A DNA stretch of 64,000 nucleotides, from NCBI RefSeq assembly GCF_963678635.1, contig NC_087070.1:13798539-13862538 (forward strand), given 5' to 3'. A program made the position numbers and the translations under genes. Under the pieces are notes generated by a model. That model had not been told where the DNA came from and ran no database searches. It saw nothing but the letters and a program-made list of their open reading frames with translations. Below are positions 37,601 through 49,600 of this stretch, piece by piece (within the stretch, counting starts at the first letter, position 1; every line of letters starts with the position of its first letter). This DNA is from Symsagittifera roscoffensis. Lineage: Eukaryota > Xenacoelomorpha > Acoela > Convolutidae.

Positions 37601-40600
37601 CAGAGCCAGTAGAAAGATGGGAAATTTGGATCTATCTAATTGGAAAATATCTTTCGGTTGTATTTAGTTTTATGACATGGGCCACATGAGAGAGAGGAGA
37701 CTTACGAGGGCTTCTGTGATTAGGAGTAGCAGCAGGATCTCCTCCATTCTACTCTGGGGCACATAACTCTCAGTGTGGCCGCCTACTTCCATGCTAAAAG
37801 AAAGCAGCATAAAACAATAGTTCGTTCATTAGGCCAGAAAAAAAATATCTGCATCTGCATTGATCTAAGCTTTACAAAAAACAAATGTCATCTTCCTCAG
37901 CTCAACTTCACTACTTTAAGATCAACAATGCGCTACAAATTATTTCTTTTTGAAAAAACATCAACTTTCGATATTCCAAGAAAAATAGATGGCCTTTAAG
38001 TTCTTTAAAATTCTTCAACAAATTATGATTGACATTTTTTGAACATAGCCAACGGTCAGTTGAATGAAAGTCACTGAACGCAACAAAAAAATTAATGATT
38101 GTGACTGACTAGGTTGACATCTCCATCCATGAAACGGTCGTAATTCAAGTTGCAAATGGAAATGATGGGCGCAAGAGCCTTGCTTCAACCGATAATTGCG
38201 GGTCGCTGCACAAGAAGCAGAGAAAATTGCGAACACAGACATAATTCCAAAACATAGCCAACAAACAGTTGGAAAAGAGTCAATTAACGCAAGTAAACAA
38301 AAAAATACTGACTTGTTTTTAAAAAAATCTAAATTTTCGAATATCAAAGAACCTCTTTTGTTCAAAATAATTAACCTAATATTAGAAAACAGGATCAAAG
38401 AGTTTCGCTGGGAATTCTCAAAATTAAATTCCACTTTCTAAACTAGAAGTCGATAACTTTTTTCGTGACCATTACACGTTTGCTGTTAGATAGTGGAGTT
38501 TGCTTTTCTTATAACAAATAAGAATAACTTAACTTAAAGAGAAATCAAAAGTCCAACAGTCAAACCGCAAACAAGTTCATTTGAGCCTGATTTATTGACT
38601 TGTTTTGTCAAAAAAAAACTCTTCGAAAAAAAAATAGCTTTAAAGCGCTTTACTTACTTTGATATGTTTTTTTTTTACTTCAAAAAACTCTCTTGTTCTT
38701 TTTGAAAAATAGATAGCCTGAAGTCTCTTTGAATTTCTACATTTTTTTGACAATTTTTTAAATTAAATTAACCTAATTTGAGAAAACTGGATCAACAAAT
38801 AAACGTTTTATTTTGCTCGGAAATCTCGAAATTAGGTTCCACTTTTAAAACTAGAAGTATATCAACAAAAAAAGCTACAGAGATGCCAAGCTGCACTTCG
38901 CAAACACTAGCGAGAACACGACAAAAAGCAGCTCTCGATTTCTAAAAATGCAATAAGAAAAAGTAAAAAAAATAAGCCTCGAATTAGTAAAAATTCGGCG
39001 ACGTCTCGGGCTCGAACCTACGACGACCTATTAATTATGAATCTCACACACTTATCACTCAGCCACGGACACTTGGTCCATCACTGACATCAACCACTAA
39101 TAAAGCCGAGAACAGATGCTATGAAATTTCAAATTCTACTATGAACTTGAGTATAGCAAAAAGGCACAGAAGTGAACGCTTTTAATGAACACTTATGTTT
39201 GCGAGTTAGGGTAGAAAAAAAACAAGGTTCGTACTAAAATACTAGCTGCTCGCTAGCGTAATCACGACCTGTAAAAGAGTCTTCACTACATTCATCATTG
39301 ACCTTTAATCACTTGGTTATGCCAGAGGTGAACATTTCCAACACGTCTACGATCTACAGGGCTACGATCAGAGGCAACATCTACAACAAGAAGAAATTTA
39401 CTTGGGAAAAGTAGAAGTTCTGCTCTTCATTTTTGTCAGATTATTCGTACTCTGAGAGATGTTCGCTCCCGGATTTGGCATCAGACCCCTCGCCGCCGAG
39501 TTGCGACCCGATACACCGAGAGATGCTGTGAGGTCTTCCGTCGCGATCCTCGCTAGAGAATTGAGCTGGGAGGGGTCTAAGAGACACGTGTAATTATGGT
39601 CGCTGACGAAACGCATCAGAATTTCGGCCAACTGTCTCGCCAAAAGCTGAAAAATTCATATAGAACTGTTACTGTTTATTGATTTTTGGTCCCCTACCCT
39701 AAACCAATCCAACCAAAAACAATCCAAATCTTCACTGAACTTTCAAAAATACCAATTATTTAGCACAGCTCCAAGAGTTCTATGACCGAATATTTTGCTG
39801 AAATATTTTTCTTCGAACATCGGAAGAAAAACTTATTAAATGTTACCTATTCGAATTTCACAGCAGCGCGTCCTAAGCAGTTCAACCTAACATCATATTG
39901 AGGCTTTTAAATGCTGCTTTGAATGAAAGGCTTACCTGGCTCATAACATTTTTTCCAACTTAATAATTAGCCATCATAATCGTTGATATGTCGTAAAGAA
40001 TTGACATGTAAAAAGAGACTAACCGCTCTTAGCTCAGAAGCGTGTCGTATTTCCGACTTCTGCAGGTCATCTCTCAGTTTTCCCACACTTCCACTTATGT
40101 TCCTAACAACAAAACCTTCCATTATTTCATTTTTATCAACCGCTAAAACCATTGTAAGACGCTAATCTATCCAATTTCACTATGGGCGGCAATTTACGTA
40201 GCAGTATTTAGACAACCGCGTATTCAGACTCCCCAGTAAGCAGAAAAATGCTGTAATTACCAATCAGAATCGAGACAAGGAAGAAATAAATAGATATTTA
40301 TTTCGTAAGTTTGCTTTCTCATCTCGATTCTGATTGGTTAATATAGATTTGTCTGCTTACTGACGAGTCTGAATACGCGGTTGTCTAAATATCATAGCAC
40401 TCCGAGCGGCGCGAACTGCTTAGGTTGCTGTATTTTAGAACCACTTTTCCGGAAATTTTAGCTTCCGGATCGTTCTTTTAGCAGACCAACGTAATAAACT
40501 GATGCATGATTGATTTACAGACTCGGGTCTAGGAAAACAAGCCGACGGGACTTCAAACCGAAGGGTCATCAGCCCGAAATTTAAACTTTTTTACAAGCAC

Positions 40601-43600
40601 CTCAAATCACTATTTTTTGATCTGTAAAACGTTGCTTTTCAAAAATTTAGACAAGTTAAGATTAGTCCATAATAAGTGTTATTCATGACAATGCACCACT
40701 TGTGATTGGCATCCGTTAATAATATCAGCCGGTTTTTGAAATGCATAAATTATCAAGAAAATTACTTTCAACCGTGTTTTATTTTTCAACTTTCCTAAAC
40801 ATCATTTGGAGGCTTGATTTTTATCCAAAACGCCAATAACTACTGAAAAAACCATATGAAAATTTTTCAAAAAAGTTTTTTAATCATTTTTCAGGATTTA
40901 ATGAGAACACTTTTGGCTTGAGGTCCCTAATTTTACGATTCGACTTGAAGTCGCGTCGGTTTGATGTCGGGCACACGACAGACTCAAATAGACGCTCAAT
41001 CTTGGGTCAAGCTTCCCCAACTCAGACAATTATTTCAAGATTCGTCAGCAAAACGATCAACTTCAAAAACAACAGTCCAAATTAACGGCAAAACAAAGAT
41101 TTACGCGGGTGGAATCCCTCATAGGCGAAAATAAAAACCAACCAATCAGATTTCACTAGTCCAAAAATTGGAATGAAAAAATCTCAAAAAATTGAACTTT
41201 TCCAGGGATTTAATATTAATTTTGGCCGAATATAAAAATGGCAGAAACACGCTAAATTTTCGATTAATCACTGACCGCCGGTGAATTGAAAAAAAATTGT
41301 TTCAAGAATCTGGTTTTAAAAAAGCAAAATATTGCTTCATTTAAATCCTTTTAGTTGAACGGCTATTGATTCATGTTAACAATTGACTTTCGACTGTTTT
41401 TGTTTTCGGTACTTCGCGCACGAGTTTTTCGCCATTTCGGTCCTTCGTCCATGAGAATAGTCTCCATTTACGCGAACAATAACACTTGCGCCGAACGGAA
41501 GCGCAACGGAGCAAAATGTCGCTAATCGCCAACGACGCGTTTGAAGTTTGCTTTCTGGCTTGATAATTCTTCTGAGTCTGCCAAAACGTATGACAAAAAA
41601 ACCGGTCAGCTAAAATTATTAGTACCAGCCAACATATAGATGAAGAATTGTCATGCCCTTACCTTGTTTTGACAGAAACTTCTTTGCTTTCAACACCAGA
41701 TTATATGTCACAGCGAAACACGGCCAACAGATAGTTGAAAAATTATGAAAATTCTCTTTTGTTCTTCTAGAGAAAACATTTCCTTTCGTTTAGCAAATGA
41801 AACTTAAATGAATTTACATACAAAACAAAAGCCCAACAACAAAAAAATTGAAGCTTGATTAAAAATCTGACAATTTCTTTAAAAAAAAACAAAACGACGC
41901 AAGATGTCTTCGCTTTGTTTTTTTTTAGCATTTTAAATGAAATAAAAATTATAAAGAAAAATATACTTAGACAATTCTTCAAACGTAAAAAAAAATCAAA
42001 TATGCAAGAAAAGCCGCCATTTAAGAGCTACACCTTTGTTTAGCAGCAGAAACGCTTCTTTTGGCTAAAAAAAATTGGAAGCTCAAAACAAAAACTTCGA
42101 GATTTGAAAGAACATGCAAATAGTAAAATATTCTTTCTCGAAAGACATTAGAAGCCTTGAACAACACATTCAGGCCTGCCAACTTTTATAAAACGAAATA
42201 TGAACCTGCGACCAAACCTTGAAAAATGAACTTTATATGAACCTAAAGGAGCATTTTCTAACTTTCAGAAAAACATGGTCAATTAATCCGTTTATTTCTT
42301 GACAAATACTGAGTCAATGACAACTGCAGACTGTTGATCCAATGTGACCACAGAAACAGTTCGTTGGTTATGGAGCAGTTCCTTCTTCTTTTCAAGAGCT
42401 TCAAGAGCTTTTTTAGCCTCGTCAATGCTAGAATCAACTTCGTTCAGCTGGTTCTTGAGAGCTAAAGGAGTCATTCTAATTTTGTATTGAAAAAAAAACG
42501 TTGCAATGGATCATAAGACACTTGCCGTGACAAGTGTCCACAACGGCAAAACATAACTTCGCAACACCTGAAATAAAACACAAATGTACCAAAGCAAGCT
42601 AGCGGATTAAAATATGGCAGAAGACTGAATCGGAACAATTCCTTGAAAAAACATAGTCAACAGACAGTAGGAAACGTCAAATAACGCAAGTTAAAAGCAA
42701 AAAACAATGACTTTTTGAAATACACGTGTAACATTTTCACGTGCAAATTCTGTGAACAAAGTTATTTACGGTAAAAAAAGTCTAGTATCTGGTTACAACA
42801 CCCTTGCTAATCGGAAGGAGAAATAAATAAAACTGATACAAAATTAGAATCGGCAAAGTTTCGAATTACAGAACGACCTTCAATTACAGTAAAAATTGTT
42901 CAAATTAACAGAAACTTTCATGCTTTGAAAATTATGCTGATAAAAAATAAGCAAACGATGATTCGACAATTCAAATTTTCCCAAAAAAAAAATTACAATT
43001 TCTTCACATTCCAACAACAAAACAAGATCCAGTCAGAACTGGAACTGCAGACCTTAGGAACCCTAATGACATGCTTTACCCTTTTACCAAAAGGGAAGGG
43101 TTCAAGAAATGATTGGGGTTTCATAAAAAAAAGATAGCTCAATTTGCTAGAAAGCGGTAAAAAGTGTCGATTCATTTAACTTGCTCTAGAAAGTGAAAGA
43201 GGACAGAGCTCGGTGTGGAAAAGAATGTGCATGAGAGTATCAAATAGTTGGGACATGGTTAGCTGTGAAGTTAGAGAGTACTTGAAAATAGGGTGGGCAG
43301 ATGCAGTGGCGTAGGGTAGAATAGAATAGAATATGACTGAACAGAACTTACTCCTCCATGAACAGCATCGAGGGCACCCTGTGCACCGCATACTCTAAGA
43401 AATTGGTCACATTCGGAGCAGTTGTGCTGCCCATCTGTAGGGACACAGGGCTGGTTGCTGCCGATCCCGAGTTCTGATTCACATATCCGGCAGTCCACAT
43501 CCCGCCGACCGGAGACGTTGGAGTGGTTCCTGCCAAGTTCGCAACAGATCCTCCTCCGCCCCCGTAGCCGCGTAGACTGTCTAGGCACTTCAAGAAAGTG

Positions 43601-46600
43601 AAGCATACTTCAGTTGATCTCTCCAAGTACTTCTTGGGGTTGCCTCGATTCCGGGCAGATTTTTTGTTAGAAGTACCATTGCTGTTTTCCGATGCCATGA
43701 AATATTCTGCCTGGAGGCCTGAAAAAAAATTACCGGTGAATTATTTGACATTCGTAGATTAATTATTTCTAAACCATATAGAAACTCCAATATCAGATAG
43801 CAATGTTTGCTTTAAAATAAATATATATTCATCACTAGGCCTTGACTCAACCTGCTCCAAAATGAGTCTTCCTAATTCGGTTATTTGTTCCAGCAAGTGA
43901 TTTGCCAGTACTTCTAAATTTAAGCCTTTAAAAATGAGTGGCAACTTGTTTGCTCGGAAACCCCAAGAGTGATCTCAAAGGTACCTTTAATCGCATACGC
44001 CTCTGCCGCCATCCTAAGCATGCGAGAGTTGTGTTCATTGGTGAACTGAGTCACTGCCGCGTCTAGATCACTCTCTACAAAGTAGTTGTCTATACTGTCC
44101 ATTTCTCCGAAGATGTAGAGCAACTTCATCATCAGTATCTTCGCTTCGAGTAGCAGAGATTTTTGGTACTAAAACAAAAAGCTTTTTAAAATGCCAGGAA
44201 ACCTCAATAAAAACTGGCTGTTTTATTCAAGGACATGAAAAGGAATTGCACTGGTTTAGTTCCATCAATAACTTGTTCATCTTCAAGGTCAGAGATAAAT
44301 TATATTTACATCGCTGAACAATGAACGTCTGTTAAGGTTTAACAGCAGATTTATTTGGCAAATTACAATAACTATAATGTCAGAGTCTGAACGTCTCAAT
44401 TTTAATTTCAAAGGCCACAAAGACCGCAGAATAGAAGTGTAGAATAGTGCAGTGCAGGCGTGAGGGCGTGGTGTCTGTGCCATTCTCATGACCAGAAGAC
44501 CCGAATGGCCAATATGTTTCAAGTTGTTAAAATGACTGCTTATGGTGCTTCAGTATTTCTGATAAATTCAAAAATTTGAACGCTTGAAGAATGTTCAATG
44601 ATTCGGTCTTTATGACAGGAGGAGTTCTCCCACAACAAGGTCTCACAAAACTCGGTCATTTTGAATCATGAAAAAAGAATTTAATTCAGCACATTCATTT
44701 GTCAGAAAAAAACGATGCGGCTGAGGGATTTAAAAAATGTCGCAATGTCAGGAAAAATTGGTGTAAACTTTTCCATGTTTTAGACAAATTTACAAGGAGA
44801 AATCTATCAGATCACCCTTCCCACCTCTAAAGAAAAAATGAAAAAGCCTAGTTTTTTGTAATTTTTTCCCATATCTTTTAAATGCCACACTAATTTAAGT
44901 TAAGTATTTGAAAAATGTGTGGTCGGATTGCTCAGTGCTGCGTGCAGAGCGAAAGGCCATCCCTGGTATGAAGGAAGAGAGAGAGAGAGAGAGAGAGTGA
45001 CATACACTCTTGGAGTCTCCCTTGGGGGCCTTGTGTGTGGCGGTGTTGATGATGGTGTCCAGGTGTTTGCGCACTGTCTTCAGTTCGTCCACTCTCGAGG
45101 CGACTGGGGAGGTGGCACTGCCATGCACGTACAAGTAGTCCTCGATCGTCACCTCCGCACGCACCAACAGGTCGAAGTGGTCTACACAACAACACACACA
45201 CTCACACACGTCACATCACATCACACAGCAGACATACAATCAAACCAAACAAGCACACTCTCTTCACAATTATTCACTACTTGCTTTATTCATCAACAAC
45301 TTATCCACTGTCCAATGAAAGTTAAGGAGCGATCAATGGAGTTTCTATGAAAAGAAAAAGCAGTTTTGATTGGGGCAGTAAGACTGTCTTGAATGCAACT
45401 TATTTGGCATCCATAGGGTCCCGTGCATGAAAAGCCTGAACAGAAAAACCTGAAACCTTTTAAGAGATTCATCATTTTATGGGATGATGAGGATGATTCT
45501 GAAGCTTTCGTTTTGCACACCCGCCGTTTGATTCATATCAGCTCCTCACTAATAGTGCGAATAATAGCCTCAAAATAAACTCAACAATCCAACAACATCG
45601 AGTGAATACCTAACACCAGCAGACAATTAAAATATTCCTTTTTTAAGGATCAACTCTTAGACGAAAAACATTTACAAATTATTTAGTTGGGTCGCCATGA
45701 ATTAAAACATGGTGCAGATTTGCCCGTGAAAAAAAAAACCGAGAGCCCCGGGTTTTCTTGACCGATGTCAATTAAAGTCAGACATAATCAGAATAAAATC
45801 AGCCAACAAGCTCAACGATTGGAAATACCACTTTAAATATTCCCAGTCAAAGCTTAACGTTTAAATGGGTCGAAATTTACTTACCGACAAAGTTATTTTC
45901 CATTTCAACATAAAAGTAAATAAAATATTTACAAAGCTATAAAAAAAATCACGGCAGAAGTTGAGCCGGAATGAGGTAGCAAATTGTGGGAAAGTAAAAG
46001 GAAATAAATAGTAAGTTAATTAAATTAGGAATTACAGAGCCGCGATAGCTGAACTGATAGACAAGGAGGCAATATAGCATTTCATTCCGACATTTGCTTC
46101 AAACAGTCGGTTGAAACAAATCATCTGCGGAACAGTATTATCTCCCTTTCTCTCTTCTCTCTCTTTATTTTTAATCAACTATTTTGGAAGCTTCTGCGAT
46201 GAGAAATGCAACATGAAAGAGTTGGTCTGCCCAAGGTCAAATCTGGCCAATTTCCTCCTCGACTGAGTGCAATTGATTACATGGAGATGTGTCTTCCAAA
46301 AACAGAACAGAGCCCAGTTTAAAGCAAAGCAACACAATTAGTACAGCCCTTATGGTATAAAATGGGCTCTGAATTTTAGTGTATTTCTCGATGCAAATGA
46401 AAGCGAAATAATGCCTTATATCATATAATTGAAGCAAATCGAACAGTTTTACAGTGGTGGTAATTCTAACTCAGCTTCGCTTCGCCTCGCCTCTGTTAGA
46501 ACGGAAGCTTCACTCTCTTAAGCTGCTATTGCATATGTTTATATTCAAAACAAAAAAGAAAGCAGTAAACATTATTTCCTATTAAGAATATTAACTAGTT

Positions 46601-49600
46601 TTGCAGTGGAAAATTCATTTTGATATTGAAGACCTCGACTTTTTGCGCTTGGCCTCCCTCCATTAAATTTCCCATTAATGGTGCTTCAATAATTTATCAA
46701 CCACTTAGGAATATTTGCTAACGTCAAATAGAGAACCAAAGTCTTTCATATTCAGAACTGCAAAACAAGGAAAAGGCAGGTGCTTAAAAGTCTGATAAAA
46801 GTTGCGCCTGTTAACTAAAACTGAGCATTTCAATGATTCTGTCTGACTAGGTTGACATCTCCATGAGACAGTCATTATACACTGAGGGTCGCTGCACAAA
46901 AAGCAGAGAATTTTCCGACTACAGACATGTTTCCAAAACATGTTAACACATTGTTCAGAAGTGGCTTTAGTCCTTGAGAGCACTCTGACAAACTACAGAA
47001 CATTTAAATTTCGGTTTTCTGAAATTTTTTGAAAAACTCACAAAAAACTTCATACCTGGAACTACCAAGATTCGTGCAGTCATATTTGGAGGCAAGAATT
47101 GCAACCCCTGAGAGTTTCTGTCAGCCCTATCGGATAGTGCTTTAGCCTACCATTTATATATACTGTTGCTATAAATTCTTCCGATGCATGATAACAAAAG
47201 TCACATCTCGGAAATTAATAGTATTTGAGCAGTCGCAATTAGACGCAAGATTTGCAACTTGGAGCTCCTGAAAGTACCTTCACAGTAATTAACTACAGGA
47301 ACGTGAACTTCAAACTTTCTGATTATTTTTAAATCCAAGTTTTCAGAAAAGTGAGAAAGAAAAATTTTCATATCTCGAAAACTACCATGATTTGAGCAGT
47401 CATAACTGGAGGCAAGATTCGCATCCTCTGCGAAAACCCTGACAGGGCCCAACTTCATGGTTGCGAATTATTATTTTTTTTGAGTTCTTTCAAATCTTAG
47501 TTTTCTGAAAAGTAAAAAAAAAACTAAAAACATCGTAATTCGAAAATTACGAGGACTGCAGCAGGTATAATTCGAGGCCCAATTCAGCAGGTATAATTCG
47601 AGGTATAATTCGAACCCCTGTGAAAACTCTGACAGTATCACACTCTAGCGTTTCTAATTTTATACTTAGAAAAAAAAACAGAGTTCAATCTGGGAAATCG
47701 AAAACCATTTCTTAACCATTGCATTTTTTTACGATATAGATAAACGTAAAAAAAAAATTTCGTTAAACATGAAAAAAAAAATACGTTGAAAAAGCTTAAA
47801 CATGGCGGAAGAGGGAAGCCCCCATTTAAATATATAATAGATTGGTCAGGAATGGCAATCAATTGATTGCAACTAGCGTGTAGCGCACCTCCGGTGCTTG
47901 AAATTTTTTAACAACTCATAAAAACTGTATAAATTGCAAAGAAAAACTGCATCTTAGAGTGTACTCTGACAGCCCACAATTTTATTCAAGTGGCCTAAAA
48001 AATGTCACATCTAGGAAACTAAAAGCAATTAAGTAGTCTCATTTGGACGCAAGATTTGCAACTCCTGAGAGTAGTCTCACAATACCCAATTACAGCGTTG
48101 GGAATTTCAAACTTTGAAAAACTTCAAAATTAAATTTCTATTACCTTTTTTTTGAAAAAAAAAATTATAAAGAACGTCATATTTCGAAAACTACAATATT
48201 TTGAATAATCATACTTGGATGCAAGATCGGCAACCCCTGAGATTACTCTGAAAGCCACCAAGTACAGTGTACTGAATTTCAAACTTTGAAAAAAAAATCT
48301 AATTTAAATTTTCTAATTTTTTTTGAAAAACTACAAATAACTGAGCAATCAACTGGACGCAAGACTTACAGCTTGGCACTCCTGAGAGAATCCTCACAGT
48401 ACCCAGCTACGAAGCTGGGAACTTCAAATCTTTTCAATTTTTTTAAATCTAAATTTACTGAAGAATTTAAAAAAATCAAAAAAACGTCAAATCTCGGAAA
48501 CTACAAGGACTTGAGCAGTCATACTTGAATGCAGGATTCTCAACCCCAGAGACCCTGAGAGTACTGACAGTCCCATTACCAAAATGGCAATTTAAAATTA
48601 TGAAAAGAATTGTTTTTTGAAAATTTAATGAAAAAATCACAGAAAACGTCATATCTCGAAAATTACAAGGATTTGAGGAGCAGTCATATTCAGAAGCAAG
48701 ACTCGCAACTCCTGAGAGTACCTTCGCAGTTTCCAACTACATGATAGAGATCTTCAAAAACATTGAACTGTTTAAAATCTAAATTTTTGAGAAGTCTTGA
48801 AAAAAATCATAAAAAACGTCATATCTCGAAAACTACAATGATTTGAGAAGTGAGATTTGGAGTCAAGCTTCGTAAACCCTGAGAGTGCCCTGAAAGCATT
48901 CAACTACAGGTGTGTTTTGTGAAATTTTTCCAATTTAATGTTCTGGATAGTTTTGTATTATCTCAAAAATTGCCGTATCTCGTTAACTAATAGGATTTGA
49001 TTATTCATATATGGAGGCCAAAATCGCAACACCTGGGATAGACTTGGCAGCATCCCAATATTGGGATGCTAATTTCAAACTTGGTTAAATAAACACTGAA
49101 TTCAACTGAAAAATCGAAAAAAAATGTGAAACATTGCAATATACGATATAGCTTAAACCTGAAAAACTTCTTTTGTTAAACATGCAAAAATATTACGTTG
49201 AAACAGCTTAACCATGGCGAGATAGTGAAGCCCGCATTTAAATATATAACTAGCGTGTACCGCACTCCGGTGCTTGGAATTTTCAACAAGTCAAAAAAAC
49301 TATTCTTTTAGCGTACTCTGACAGCAGCCAATTACAGGGTTCGTAGTTAAAAATGTTTTTTATTCAAGTTTTTTTTATACAAATTTTGAAGAACCATAAA
49401 ATTTTGTGAAGTTTTATTAAAGTTCATCAAAAAATTTAAAATGAACTAAGAAACGTCGCATCTGAAAAACTGAAAGCAATTGAGCAGTCGCATTTGGACG
49501 CAAGATTTGCAACTCATGAGAGTACTCTTACAGTACCTAACTACAACGTTGGGAAATTCAAATTTTGAGAAACTACATCTTAAGTTTTTTAAAAGAGATT

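Larger units (their letters stand above)
30610..37705. other. TTC7 intron 8, mostly repeats
   Basis: This is the largest gene-free stretch inside TTC7. It holds a four-fold 16-bp repeat (gagtaagtacagaaac) at 30790-30850, a degenerate tRNA-like stretch at 34520, the hairpin at 34604, family B at 34900 and family A at 35553. I see nothing coding in 31.4-34.5 kb or 36.1-37.7 kb. Confidence 0.45.

Noticed and set aside
39967-40152. Using the ATG at 40152 as a separate small gene
   Set aside because: Only the part after the GTTGTTAG acceptor matches TTC7 and keeps phase; the ATG part is intron.
42425-43175. Family B or C repeat copy near 42650-42780
   Set aside because: Only short phrases such as 'catagtcaacagacagtagg' match; too little to call a full copy.
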